A DNA stretch of 31,500 nt from a virus. The position numbers were made by a program, and so were the translations under genes. The notes beneath the pieces were generated by a model. That model ran no database searches, had not been told where the DNA came from, and saw only the letters and a program-made list of their open reading frames with translations. This document shows, one piece after another, positions 7,724 through 15,168 of the stretch. Position 1 is the first letter of the stretch; each line of letters opens with the position of its first letter. The DNA lies in the IMG/VR virus record IMGVR_UViG_3300035661_000234, positions 1-31,500 of that record. The stretch is one strand, 5' to 3'.

Positions 7724-8272
7724 TTAAGAAATCAAATTATTCCTGTGAATTTTTATGTATTTAGCAGGAACTGAATCTGTTAACCATACACCGTTTTCAG
7801 ATTTGTAAAACTTATATCCATCAGCTCGCATCTGGGTAGAAGCTATTTCAAGAATTTCTGAACGACCCTTTCTTCTATCTGCAACAATTTTTGCTGTTTC
7901 TGTTTTCTCAGATAGATGTACATGGTTCCTGTTTCTCTTTTCCAAGCCTTCTTTTAAAATGTTTGTAAGAAACTCTTGTTTAGTGCCATGGAACAATATT
8001 TGGGGAGGCTTTTCATCCACAAGCTTCAAATCTACCTCAAGACTATGACCTTGGGATGCTCTGATTTTTGTTTTATCCTCATTGAAGGCAAAACGTTTTT
8101 TATCGTTCTCGGCTACCACTGTTTGTAAGTCCTCAAAACTGATTCCAACAGCATTGATAAGGTCTTCTGTAAAACACCAACCTTCTTTGTCTAAGGTTAA
8201 ACCTGCACTTTCAGGTTTATGTCTTAATAGTAAACTAATGTGTTTACTTGCACTTGTTAATTTTTTATCCAT
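7724..8272 (-). CDS. kptA: RNA 2'-phosphotransferase (KptA/Tpt1 family)
   Basis: A 182-residue protein of full family length. KptA/Tpt1 enzymes move an internal RNA 2'-phosphate, left by fungal/plant-type ligation, onto NAD+, releasing ADP-ribose 1''-2'' cyclic phosphate and nicotinamide. The four catalytic positions are present: Arg17-His18 in LLRH, Arg71 with the following QGHS, and Arg134 in the ADRRKGR stretch. The family motifs LFHGT (93-97), HVHLSE (117-122) and ENGVWLT (159-165) are intact, so the enzyme should be active. The ATG at 8272 overlaps the end of the RNA ligase gene by 8 bp, implying translational coupling, so ligation and 2'-phosphate removal are probably paired. Few phages are known to need this step. 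Confidence 0.95.
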   Translation of the reverse strand: MDKKLTSASKHISLLLRHKPESAGLTLDKEGWCFTEDLINAVGISFEDLQTVVAENDKKRFAFNEDKTKIRASQGHSLEVDLKLVDEKPPQILFHGTKQEFLTNILKEGLEKRNRNHVHLSEKTETAKIVADRRKGRSEILEIASTQMRADGYKFYKSENGVWLTDSVPAKYIKIHRNNLIS

Positions 8273-9308
8273 TATGTTTTAGTTTATTTGGTACAATTTT
8301 TTCTCTTATCCAATGCCCATGAGCATCATTTACTTTTTGTCTAAAAGATGGCTCAACAAATTTTGCTACACTTTTTCTAAAGTCTTTATACTCAAAACTG
8401 CTTGCAAGTCTTATCACGTACCCTTCGGTCTGAGGACCTTTAAAGTTTGTGTTATACTCTTTTATTATTTTCTCCTTATCATAGATTCCTCGGTAGAATA
8501 CAGGTACTACCTTTAAATCTAATAGAGTAGCATAGTCAACTGTCTCGTCCCAAGAAAAACAAGTCATATCCTGCCACACTGAGAATAAATAAAAATAACT
8601 TTCTAAATCATTATACGCAATTGAATGTCTTGCGTAAAGATTCTCTCCGCATAATCTCATACCTTTTGAAAGCTGCCAGCAAACTTTTTGGAATAAATGA
8701 CCACGTACCCAACTTCTACTTTCATGTACAGTTCCATCAATTGACCTTGCATGGATATAATCTGGATAGACACTTGTGTTCTCTCCATCCATTTTAATAG
8801 TGCCAACAACTTCTTCTCCCTCAAAGTTAGAATCATCTTTAAGTTGTCTGTCGTCTTTACCCATTTGCGACCATGGCAAGTGATTTGTACGAGGGTATTT
8901 AATATACTCAGAAAAAGAATCTAACACTTTTCCAGCTTCAAGTATTTTATGAACTGATTCAACATTAAAAAGTTCACCTCTTAATCTGTTACCATTAGGT
9001 AGTAATATGTTTCCCCATTTGTCATATTGTAAATCATCATACAAATGTTCAGGTAACACAACATGTTTAATTCCTGCCTTATCCCTTATCTCATCACAAG
9101 ATAAAGTTGTTTGTTCCGCCTCGATATGATGTTTACCGCATAAAGTTGCACCGTTGTCTAAATAGTATCCACCATCAGAAAATAATCTTCTTTCAATTAT
9201 ATGGTGAGCATCTTGTCCAGGCTCTTTACATATAACACACTTGTGCCCATCTCTCTCAAAGACTCCTTCTCTAAAACTGTCGCGTGTTAATAATATGTTA
9301 CCTTTCAT
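8265..9308 (-). CDS. RNA ligase with an N-terminal HNH domain
   Basis: A 347-residue fusion. Residues 13-65 are an HNH module: CVIC at 24-27, tandem His 35-36, Asn52, a Cys at 57 and His 60-61, so both a zinc knuckle and the active-site pattern are present. Residues about 140-325 are a nucleotidyltransferase-type RNA ligase: motif I with nucleotidyl Lys172 in KMDGE, motif III-like LFSVWQ (241-246), motif IV TEGYVIRL (294-301) and motif V with Lys316 in AKFVEP. The arrangement is that of the PF09414-type phage RNA ligases, which seal RNA ends through an AMP-enzyme intermediate. The HNH addition could target the ligase to nucleic acid or nick it. It is directly coupled to kptA, the strongest functional link in the window. 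Confidence 0.9.
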   Translation of the reverse strand: MKGNILLTRDSFREGVFERDGHKCVICKEPGQDAHHIIERRLFSDGGYYLDNGATLCGKHHIEAEQTTLSCDEIRDKAGIKHVVLPEHLYDDLQYDKWGNILLPNGNRLRGELFNVESVHKILEAGKVLDSFSEYIKYPRTNHLPWSQMGKDDRQLKDDSNFEGEEVVGTIKMDGENTSVYPDYIHARSIDGTVHESRSWVRGHLFQKVCWQLSKGMRLCGENLYARHSIAYNDLESYFYLFSVWQDMTCFSWDETVDYATLLDLKVVPVFYRGIYDKEKIIKEYNTNFKGPQTEGYVIRLASSFEYKDFRKSVAKFVEPSFRQKVNDAHGHWIREKIVPNKLKHNG

Positions 9309-9348
9309 TTCCTTTTCTTTTTAAATTGCATTGACTTACCAAACATTC

Positions 9349-9429
9349 TCATATAAACTGATTTGCTAACTCAAGAATTATTTTTTTCTCCGTTTTATAC
9401 GGAACGGAAAACCAAGTATGACAACCCAT
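9349..9429 (-). CDS. Possible 26-residue micro-ORF (MGCHTWF start)
   Basis: A short frame from ATG 9429 to TGA 9349 begins MGCHTWF, an opening I associate with small phage proteins, and continues with a Lys-rich helix. It starts one base after the stop of the 76-residue gene. A further 15-residue frame (9305-9352, very basic) overlaps it by ATGA and in turn overlaps the RNA ligase start by ATGA, giving an unbroken coupled chain. Alternatively this is the eroded remnant of a longer gene. No function can be given. Confidence 0.35.
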   Translation of the reverse strand: MGCHTWFSVPYKTEKKIILELANQFI

Positions 9430-9430
9430 A

Positions 9431-9661
9431 TTAAATAATTTTATTTTTATGCTTATTAGAACAATATTCAAGAGCCAATTTAACCGGCAACTCAACATTA
9501 CCCATTCTGGTTATTATGAACTCAATAATTTCTCGTTGAGTTCTTGTTAGTTGATATGAACCCTCAGGAATTGTTTTACACCAATCTAAATATTCTTTTG
9601 AGTACATAGGTTTTGCTATGGTAACATCTACTCCTAATTGTTTACAAAGTTCAATATTCAT
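9431..9661 (-). CDS. Hypothetical protein
   Basis: A 76-residue protein of unknown family with a helical central part (TRTQREIIEFIITRM) that could be a small helix-turn-helix-like bundle. A clear ATG at 9661 overlaps the TGA of the 57-residue gene as ATGA, so it is a translated member of this operon. Confidence 0.55.
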   Translation of the reverse strand: MNIELCKQLGVDVTIAKPMYSKEYLDWCKTIPEGSYQLTRTQREIIEFIITRMGNVELPVKLALEYCSNKHKNKII

Positions 9662-9831
9662 TTTGATAAATAGTTTTCTATTATTTTTTTATAGAATGGT
9701 GCCCATAGTTTAAGATAATAAGTATTTGTTTTTTCATCAATCCTGCCTGCCATTGCTCCAGAAAATTCTCTCATGCAATGAAAGTATTGTTCTTTTATTA
9801 CCACCACTGATTTATCATATTCTAAAGTCAT
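9658..9831 (-). CDS. Hypothetical 57-residue protein
   Basis: A small gene below usual ORF cut-offs: ATG at 9831, TGA at 9658. Both ends form ATGA overlaps with neighbours (start with the stop of 9828-10589, stop with the start of 9431-9661). This double coupling, with no gap left between the two larger genes, is strong evidence that it is real. The product is mixed and charged with an aromatic C-terminal helix (YYLKLWAPFYKK); I recognise no family. Confidence 0.65.
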   Translation of the reverse strand: MTLEYDKSVVVIKEQYFHCMREFSGAMAGRIDEKTNTYYLKLWAPFYKKIIENYLSK

Positions 9832-10589
9832 TTCTTTTTTTGTTTGTCTTTTCTAAAACTTGTTTTTAAATCAAATCCATATTGTAATATTTTATCTTTA
9901 TCAGATATCTCAACCATTCCATTACCCTCAGTTCCTAACACTCCACCCAAATACATTGAAATTTCTTGGAATGCTTGATATGGGTCTACCACTCTAAAAA
10001 ACTCAAAGGTTTTTAATTGTGGATTGGTTATGATATTATATTTCTCTTTTGCTACCGGTGTCCATTTTAACCATTCTTTTTCTGGGCCATAATTATTCCA
10101 GAAATTAGCAGCAACTTTGAAATGGCTTAATATAAAAGATGTTGTTTTATTTTCGATAAACAAATTAGCCGACTCAATCTTTTGTATCATTTCATCCAAA
10201 TTACTAAATTGGGCATTCCAGTTATTGAAATAATTATGCTTTTGTAAAATGTCATTAATTTTTTCTTTATCATAAATAAACTCATTACCTAATTCCTGAA
10301 CTGAGTTTATAAACTTTTTTGGTATTCTATACTCTTGTCTAATCAAAGGATATATTTTACCACAAAATCCAATGAAATATAATTGAGTGTCTAATGAATT
10401 TGAAAAGTTATACCATCTGTTTCCTTCGATTAGATATTCGGCACCTGATTTTTTTCCCCATTTAACTGGTTTGCCTTCTATATGAAAATTACCAACTTTT
10501 GTTTCCCGATTATAGATAAGCTTTTTATCGGTACCTGCGGAACCCATGGCGGTATCATAATAGTCCTTAAATTTTGAAATGATGTACAT
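9828..10589 (-). CDS. Conserved phage protein of unknown function
   Basis: A 253-residue protein of a type seen repeatedly in large phages. The N-terminus MYIISKFKDYYDTAMG and the C-terminal block DPYQAFQEISMYLGG followed by EISDKDKILQYGFD are its recognisable signatures; no catalytic motif is evident. A lone Cys (residue 75, in GFCGKIYPL) is present. The protein appears soluble. It starts two bases after the small membrane-protein gene ends and is coupled to the 57-residue gene. I can say it is a conserved phage family but not what it does. Confidence 0.65.
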   Translation of the reverse strand: MYIISKFKDYYDTAMGSAGTDKKLIYNRETKVGNFHIEGKPVKWGKKSGAEYLIEGNRWYNFSNSLDTQLYFIGFCGKIYPLIRQEYRIPKKFINSVQELGNEFIYDKEKINDILQKHNYFNNWNAQFSNLDEMIQKIESANLFIENKTTSFILSHFKVAANFWNNYGPEKEWLKWTPVAKEKYNIITNPQLKTFEFFRVVDPYQAFQEISMYLGGVLGTEGNGMVEISDKDKILQYGFDLKTSFRKDKQKKK

Positions 10590-10591
10590 TA

Positions 10592-10801
10592 CTAATTATT
10601 TTGTGGTTGGATTAAATGGGTTCCAAATAAAGTGTCAATACCTAACGCGAATAGCATAATAAACCCGCTTAAGAACAATATACCCATCAGGCCACGGAAG
10701 AAACTGCTTTCTTTATATAGATACCCAAATAAAACTATAACGCCGAAAATCAGCGCAAAACGCTCTAACCCAGGTTTGTTATTTTGTTCATTATTATCCA
10801 T
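10592..10801 (-). CDS. Small two-helix membrane protein
   Basis: A 69-residue protein with two hydrophobic helices (about residues 15-28 and 36-58), charged ends and a short central loop containing the Lys-Glu-Ser turn. It ends TAG-TAA, a tandem stop. It is the first gene after a terminator and lies 10 bp downstream of a GTTAAC/TAnnTTTA promoter-like motif, so it probably begins the leftward operon through the RNA ligase. The function is unknown. Confidence 0.6.
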   Translation of the reverse strand: MDNNEQNNKPGLERFALIFGVIVLFGYLYKESSFFRGLMGILFLSGFIMLFALGIDTLFGTHLIQPQNN

Positions 10802-10811
10802 ACTATAAAAT

Positions 10812-10836
10812 TAAGAATAAATTAGTAAATGTTAAC
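10812..10836 (-). promoter_or_regulatory. Promoter-like motif GTTAAC-N10-nTAnnTTTA (one mismatch)
   Basis: On the minus strand GTTAAC (10831-10836) is followed after exactly 10 bases by TTATTCTTA (10812-10820), one base off nTAnnTTTA. It lies just downstream of the terminator at 10841-10869 and 10 bp before the start at 10801, the position expected for restarting transcription. This is the weakest of five copies with identical spacing. Confidence 0.5.
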
Positions 10837-10840
10837 AAAT

Positions 10841-10869
10841 AAAAAAAGCCTCCTTTCGGAAGCCTTTTT
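10841..10869 (-). terminator. Rho-independent terminator after the DUF932 gene
   Basis: In the minus-strand RNA a 12-position stem closes on a GAAA (GNRA) tetraloop and runs into a U tract (complement of the A run at 10841-10847). Two stem positions pair only as G-U in the minus-strand RNA and would be A-C mismatches in a + strand RNA, so the structure is directional and serves the leftward DUF932 transcript ending at 10888. Confidence 0.85.
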
Positions 10870-10887
10870 GCAAACTTACAAACCCAC

Positions 10888-11958
10888 CTAGTTTTGAATG
10901 TACCTCATTGCCATTTCAAATGCTTTTTCAGTTCTCATTTTACCAGTTCCGGTTTGAGAAATAATCAAATTGTCAATTTTTTCTTCTGCTGATTCCCACT
11001 CTTTCATATTCTGGTAATAACCTGTGATTGCATTCAAAGCACCATAAACCGTACCTTTTGTGGCACCAGTCATTTGAGTTGGATTGCTTACGGCATATTC
11101 AAATATTTCTTCTGTCAAATGAATTACGCGGGTACTCATTCCTTTTGAATCCCATTGCTCCTGCGTAATGATTTCTTTATTTGGTGACATTACCGCCGCG
11201 ATATACTCCCTTAATTGGGTATCAGTGATTTTCACCTCTGCCATACGGTTAAGAATCGGCGTAAGGATTCTGTCAACATTATTTGTCATTCCCAATACTC
11301 TTTGGGCCAAAGCAAACTTCTCCTGCACATTTTTCGTATGTTTGATAACAATCTTATGATTGCAATTTGCCAATGCCATATTCAAAGTGTTGTTGCAAAC
11401 AATTCTGATAGGCGTGAAAGCAACTGTGATAGGTGTCATGGAATTGTGTCCCATATAAAGGAACAAATAATTTTCCAGCATATCATCTTTACCAACTCTT
11501 GTCTGCTTTGGTAATTTAAGCGTAATGAATATTTTTTCACCGTTACCTAATGCCCCGGCGGTTTCATACATACCCAATTTGTCGGCACCTGGACCAATTA
11601 AAGAATCCAGAAACTCAAATGCCTGAACATTCTGTACCACTTCAAAATTAGCACCAACGGTACCTAACGAAATACCAGAATCTGTTCTTACCACTTCTGC
11701 CATTCTGTCTGAAATGCCTTTTGAGGCCTTTTTTGTTCCAGCACCATAATACCAATGCAACGGAACCTTTTCAACCGTATAATTCAATTTTGCCAGCTTG
11801 CAGCAGTCTGCTGACCTCATTGCTTCTGCTACCGAGGTTCCTAACCCATGCCAGGGAGCAGGACGGGAACCAGAATCATCAATTACTGATACGAAGGCAT
11901 AGCCTGTCTTCTTTTTACCTTTTTTGTTGTCTGCATCTTGCGCTAAATTGTGACTCAT
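10888..11958 (-). CDS. DUF932 / phage-plasmid TIGR03299-like protein
   Basis: A 356-residue protein of the DUF932 family, common in phages and plasmids. Recognisable parts are the opening PAPWHGLGTSV block (residues 33-43), a FEVVQNVQAFEFLD block near 105-118, the ENYLFLYMGHNSMTP and RIVCNNTLN strands near 163-193, and a helical C-terminus. The molecular role of the family is unknown; DNA-associated functions have been suggested. The gene stands as its own unit: a promoter-like motif at 12001-12025 upstream and a strong terminator at 10841-10869 downstream. It is clearly less AT-rich than its surroundings (26 G or C in the sampled line 11041-11100), which together with the isolated unit suggests strong expression. 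The stop is TAG. Confidence 0.88.
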   Translation of the reverse strand: MSHNLAQDADNKKGKKKTGYAFVSVIDDSGSRPAPWHGLGTSVAEAMRSADCCKLAKLNYTVEKVPLHWYYGAGTKKASKGISDRMAEVVRTDSGISLGTVGANFEVVQNVQAFEFLDSLIGPGADKLGMYETAGALGNGEKIFITLKLPKQTRVGKDDMLENYLFLYMGHNSMTPITVAFTPIRIVCNNTLNMALANCNHKIVIKHTKNVQEKFALAQRVLGMTNNVDRILTPILNRMAEVKITDTQLREYIAAVMSPNKEIITQEQWDSKGMSTRVIHLTEEIFEYAVSNPTQMTGATKGTVYGALNAITGYYQNMKEWESAEEKIDNLIISQTGTGKMRTEKAFEMAMRYIQN

Positions 11959-12000
11959 AATCTTTCTCTTTTAGTGGATTTGTAATGGTTGTTTGTTATT

Positions 12001-12025
12001 TAAAGATATTTTTATGTTAGTTAAC
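12001..12025 (-). promoter_or_regulatory. Promoter-like motif GTTAAC-N10-nTAnnTTTA
   Basis: On the minus strand GTTAAC (12020-12025) and ATATCTTTA (12001-12009) are separated by exactly 10 bases, 42 bp before the DUF932 start. It is identical in both boxes and spacing to the copy at 25638-25662. The second box resembles the Bacteroidota minus-7 element. Confidence 0.6.
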
Positions 12026-12238
12026 AAGTTTTAGGAACTTTGCTTCCTTCTCAACTATATGCCCATTACAATTAATGGTAACAATTGAATTTTCAGGTCT
12101 TGGGTTGAGTCCTGGTTTGAAATCTACCACATAGCCATTGTCATACTGACCTATTACGTGGTTATGAAACGAAACTAAATTGCCTGGTTGAATTTGAATG
12201 TGAATCAAATCCAAAATGTGTTTGTTTAAATTTTCCAT
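12017..12238 (-). CDS. Hypothetical small protein, beta-rich
   Basis: A 73-residue protein, not recognised. The sequence alternates hydrophobic strands with turns (NLVSFHNHVIGQYDNGYVV; SIVTINCNGHIV), suggesting a small beta-barrel or SH3-like fold. The ATG at 12238 faces the + strand gene at 12425 across a 186-bp AT-rich divergent spacer. The promoter-like motif of the DUF932 gene overlaps its last codons. Confidence 0.5.
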   Translation of the reverse strand: MENLNKHILDLIHIQIQPGNLVSFHNHVIGQYDNGYVVDFKPGLNPRPENSIVTINCNGHIVEKEAKFLKLVN

Positions 12239-12424
12239 GGTTTATCGTTATTAGGTAATAAATATAATTAGTTTTTAGTTATTTTTTTAACTTATTTCAA
12301 GTTTTTTAACTTTTTACCAATTATTTATATTAAAGGTAAATTACTTCTAGTTAATTTTTAATATAAATTCAAGATACTTTAAAAAGTAATTTTTTACAAT
12401 ATTTAAAAGTAAATTAATTGAATA
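12239..12424. promoter_or_regulatory. Very AT-rich divergent spacer with repeated TTTTTTAACTT
   Basis: This spacer separates the leftward gene at 12238 from the rightward pair at 12425. It holds two copies of TTTTTTAACTT about 20 bp apart near 12283-12315 and an AACTT-N5-AAGTT inverted repeat between them. Reading leftward this gives GTTAAA and TAAGTTAA elements, a degenerate version of the GTTAAC two-box motif seen elsewhere. It must contain promoters for both directions, but I cannot place them exactly. Confidence 0.35.
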
Positions 12425-12634
12425 ATGTCATTAAGTAAAGCAGCAACAAAATTGAAAGCCTATTTGGGTATTTATAAAAAGACCGCAGCTCAGTATAAAG
12501 CTAAGTTATATACTTATAGTAATAACTGGTTTGCTGATACTCTTAACGAACCAAATGCAAGGAAGAATAAAAAAGCTCCAGTAAAAGGTTTGTTCGGCTT
12601 AGCATTGAATGAATTAGTACAAAGTGGCTATTAA
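12425..12634 (+). CDS. Hypothetical protein
   Basis: A 69-residue Lys/Ala-rich basic protein, not recognised; the N-terminal half looks helical (KAATKLKAYLGIYKK). ATG at 12425, with a short 9-bp gap to the next + strand gene, so the two form a unit. One of the few rightward genes, possibly in the late (virion) class like its neighbour (inference). Confidence 0.5.
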   Translation: MSLSKAATKLKAYLGIYKKTAAQYKAKLYTYSNNWFADTLNEPNARKNKKAPVKGLFGLALNELVQSGY

Positions 12635-12643
12635 TATTTCTGA

Positions 12644-12916
12644 ATGTCAGTAATAAGCAAATCAACACTTGAGGCAAAATGTAATTCATATCTGGCAGAT
12701 AATACTACCAGAAGTATTACTGCTGAGAAGCTAAGAGAAATCTTTACTGACCTAATAGATTCTGCAAGTTTCAATGAAACTTTAATATTGTCTACAGACC
12801 CAGACGTAAATGATATACCAGCTGGTACTTGGAGAGTTGTAAAAAATTCAACTACTGGAATTATGAAATTATGGTCTAACGATGGTGGAACTTTAAAAAA
12901 TGTTTCTATAACTTAA
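12644..12916 (+). CDS. Small protein resembling phage virion appendage N-termini
   Basis: A 90-residue protein. Its SITAEKLREIFTDLIDSASFNE segment (residues 24-45) matches the helix common at the N-terminus of structural phage proteins from Bacteroidota, followed by a beta-rich tail (GTWRVVKNSTTGIMKLWSNDGG). A role as a small fibre or head/tail decoration protein is inference from this pattern. Its TAA (12914-12916) shares a TTAA with the stop of the convergent membrane-protein gene, so the two genes end in each other's stop codons. Confidence 0.5.
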   Translation: MSVISKSTLEAKCNSYLADNTTRSITAEKLREIFTDLIDSASFNETLILSTDPDVNDIPAGTWRVVKNSTTGIMKLWSNDGGTLKNVSIT

Positions 12917-13200
12917 TGAATATCCAAATCTTGGGTATCATCTAAATCTCTATCACCAGCTATTTCTTTTCTTGCCTGCATAATTCTTGCAGCCTGTTTC
13001 ATAGTAACATTTAACACAAAATGAATTCTATGACCAATAAACCAAATCACAAATAAGAAAGATATTACTTTCCAAAAAGGGCTATAGTTTGACTCAAGAA
13101 CATAACTTCCTGCCCAATAACCAATAAATCCAGCAATGGTAATACTTATAAGTTTACCTATATTGAAAAACTTGTGGAATATTTTTGTTTCACTATCCAT
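12913..13200 (-). CDS. Small membrane protein
   Basis: A 95-residue protein with two hydrophobic helices (about residues 15-33 and 42-60), a basic stretch after the second (MKQAARIMQARK) and an acidic tail. No family recognised. The ATG at 13200 would overlap by 8 bp the intact form of the deoxyribosyltransferase-like gene upstream (see that entry). It converges with the + strand pair. Confidence 0.55.
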   Translation of the reverse strand: MDSETKIFHKFFNIGKLISITIAGFIGYWAGSYVLESNYSPFWKVISFLFVIWFIGHRIHFVLNVTMKQAARIMQARKEIAGDRDLDDTQDLDIH

Positions 13201-13680
13201 TGATATTGTTTAATAATTGAAAAATTTGATTGTTAAAGAAATCCTCTTTGTTATCGGTACAAGGGATACCATAATATTCACAAGTAATGTCAATATTTCC
13301 TTTTCTATAGAAACCTTCGGACAACAAACAATTAATTTATTTGCCTGTGCATGAATTCCTAATTCCAACAAAGTGATAGGGGATTTTGTGTTTGGGTCTA
13401 AATACAAAACAATCCAATCTGCTAATTCGAGATGTTCCAATTCCCAAGTTACTTGATTATAGAACTCAGGATTTTCTTTCTTTTGTTCCCAAGTTGGGTC
13501 CCAATCAGCTCTACGTGGATTAAAAATGATTATGTCTTTATCCTTAAGTTTGTTAATTAATTCTGTTTGCCAATCTTCTGCTTTACCCATTTCAATTGAG
13601 CCAGCAAGAAATATCTTTGGTGTAAAGTCAGTTGCAGTTGATGAAACAAACTCTTCTGTATCTGGTCTATATACTTTCAT
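13193..13680 (-). pseudogene. Nucleoside 2-deoxyribosyltransferase-like gene with a one-base frameshift
   Basis: The visible frame (13210-13680, 156 residues) begins as a nucleoside 2-deoxyribosyltransferase-like protein: KIFLAGSIE at residues 22-30, FNPRRADWD at 53-61, ADWIVLYLDP at 87-96 and LLELG with candidate catalytic Glu106. After CCP at 119-121 the sequence becomes hydrophobic nonsense. In the next frame it resumes EGFYRKGNIDITCEYYGIP, the expected family C-terminus, and ends at TAG 13193-13195, giving about 162 residues and an 8-bp overlap with the next gene. One G missing from the GG at 13319-13320 (C on the coding strand) explains this. Either the gene is broken or the base was lost in sequencing. 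The intact enzyme would exchange or hydrolyse the base of deoxynucleosides or nucleotides. It is coupled by ATGA to the Nudix gene. Confidence 0.8.
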
Positions 13681-14138
13681 TTTAAACTATTTATTATTTT
13701 TTTAATTGCTGAGAAATTTACTATTTGACTATCATGTACCAACTCTTTTGCCTCTTTTAAAGTTGCCCACATAAAAGAATCAATCTCAGGTAAAGATTTT
13801 CCATTCTTATCAATAAAGAAAGAAACACATACAGGGTCTACTTGGTCTATTGTTTTATCAAAGACAATCAAATAAGGTTTTAGTTTTTTTTGTTTATTTT
13901 CATACTCAACCAAATCAAATTCCTTTTCATATAAAATACTAGTAAGGTTTCCAACTTTAATATTAGTTTCTTCTGCAAGTTCTCTTATGGCAGCAGTATA
14001 GTAATCACCATCTTCCTCTTCTTCAAACATTCCTTTTGGTATAGAATATTTTCCTCCTGAATTAGTTACGTGACCAATTAATATTTTCTTCTCAGAAATA
14101 TCATATAAATAAATTCCACAAGTTATTTTAGATGCCAT
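13677..14138 (-). CDS. Nudix hydrolase
   Basis: A 153-residue Nudix-fold protein. The Nudix box runs from Gly36 to Ile60: PKG, an acidic stretch, then REL-AEET-NI with Arg52-Glu53 and Glu56-Glu57. It carries two extra residues between the conserved Glu and the Arg-Glu pair, and the usual final Gly is Asn59. The core Glu residues for metal binding remain, so hydrolysis of a nucleoside-diphosphate-X substrate is likely; the box resembles diadenosine-polyphosphate hydrolases but the substrate is unknown. It sits upstream of, and coupled to, the deoxyribosyltransferase-like gene, and its start overlaps the preceding stop by one base (TAATG). A role in clearing modified or damaged nucleotides or NAD/ADP-ribose compounds is plausible (inference). 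Confidence 0.85.
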   Translation of the reverse strand: MASKITCGIYLYDISEKKILIGHVTNSGGKYSIPKGMFEEEEDGDYYTAAIRELAEETNIKVGNLTSILYEKEFDLVEYENKQKKLKPYLIVFDKTIDQVDPVCVSFFIDKNGKSLPEIDSFMWATLKEAKELVHDSQIVNFSAIKKIINSLK

Positions 14139-14635
14139 TAATTTTTAAATTCAAGATTTATAAACATTTTCTTTACTCCTAAACAAACTCTATCTTTTTT
14201 TTCATTGAAGTATAATTTGAATTCTGTGTTATAAGTATTAAACAAATACTCTTCTTCATATTTAATAAAGTCATTAAGTACCAGTTCTTTATTATTTCTA
14301 TCAAAATTTGATACTTTTTTAATCTCAATATGAAAATTTGTTTTCCTAAACAGTTTTGGGTGAGTAAACTCAACAACATAAAGTAAAGTTAATTCTTCAT
14401 GTTCTTCAAACCCTTCTTCGACTGAATCATATTGGACTTCCGTGTCAGGATTGATAGCGATTACATGAGTTATTCTAAATTCTATATCTGCTTTCGTATA
14501 AATATCTTGTAGATAGAATAGAAATTTAATATAGTCATCAGAACTTAAATCAATCACATTTGGATTATCAATCTTTCTACTTAAATCAAATCCTCTGTAA
14601 TGCCCTTGATATAAATAATTATCGAGTGAGAACAT
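14138..14635 (-). CDS. Hypothetical protein
   Basis: A 165-residue soluble, acidic protein without a recognised family, with alternating strands in the middle (FRITHVIAINPDTEVQY; LTLLYVVEFTHPKLF). It overlaps the upstream gene by 17 bp and the Nudix gene by one base, so it is embedded in the operon. Confidence 0.6.
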   Translation of the reverse strand: MFSLDNYLYQGHYRGFDLSRKIDNPNVIDLSSDDYIKFLFYLQDIYTKADIEFRITHVIAINPDTEVQYDSVEEGFEEHEELTLLYVVEFTHPKLFRKTNFHIEIKKVSNFDRNNKELVLNDFIKYEEEYLFNTYNTEFKLYFNEKKDRVCLGVKKMFINLEFKN

Positions 14636-15155
14636 TAGGTTTGTTATTTATTACTGATTCATACTTGCTTGTCAAAAAAGAATAGCATGCTGTAAAATCA
14701 TACATATCATGCTTCAACCTTTGCCTTCTATAAAAGACTTCCATTTGTAAACTATTAGGGTCAAAGAAATCAACTTCTTCAATTCCTTTAATTACATTAG
14801 GAGTATGTTCCCTTAATGTTGTAAATGTGATAAACTCAACTGTCTTTTTTGTTAGGTCAATGGTCGTGATTCTGCCAATAAGACTTTCTTCAATATCAAA
14901 TGCTGCCAAAGAACATAATTGGTTTTGAATACATTCAGTTGTCTTAAATTTCTTTTGAGATTGTAAAAGTTTTAAGAAATCAACTGTGAGTCTTTCTTTG
15001 GATATGAAATGTTCTTTCTTATCTTTGTACGGCATGAAACACTTTTCTAATACTACATCTAAATCCGCCAAAAATTTGTTCTGAAATCCATTTCTAATCT
15101 CTCGTTGTTCTGCCTTTAAGGATGCTTGAACATCCAACTGTAAGTGTTTCGCCAT
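14619..15155 (-). CDS. Hypothetical protein
   Basis: A 178-residue protein, helical at the N-terminus, with alternating strands in the middle and several Tyr/Phe residues at the C-terminus. I recognise no family and see no catalytic motif. It follows the exonuclease gene by 13 bp and overlaps the next gene by 17 bp. Confidence 0.6.
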   Translation of the reverse strand: MAKHLQLDVQASLKAEQREIRNGFQNKFLADLDVVLEKCFMPYKDKKEHFISKERLTVDFLKLLQSQKKFKTTECIQNQLCSLAAFDIEESLIGRITTIDLTKKTVEFITFTTLREHTPNVIKGIEEVDFFDPNSLQMEVFYRRQRLKHDMYDFTACYSFLTSKYESVINNKPNVLTR

Positions 15156-15168
15156 GTGTGATAGAGTT

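Noticed and set aside
14179-14379. Minus-strand 66-codon frame
   Set aside because: It lies wholly inside the 14138-14635 gene in another frame, has no coupling to neighbours, and its composition looks like a shadow.
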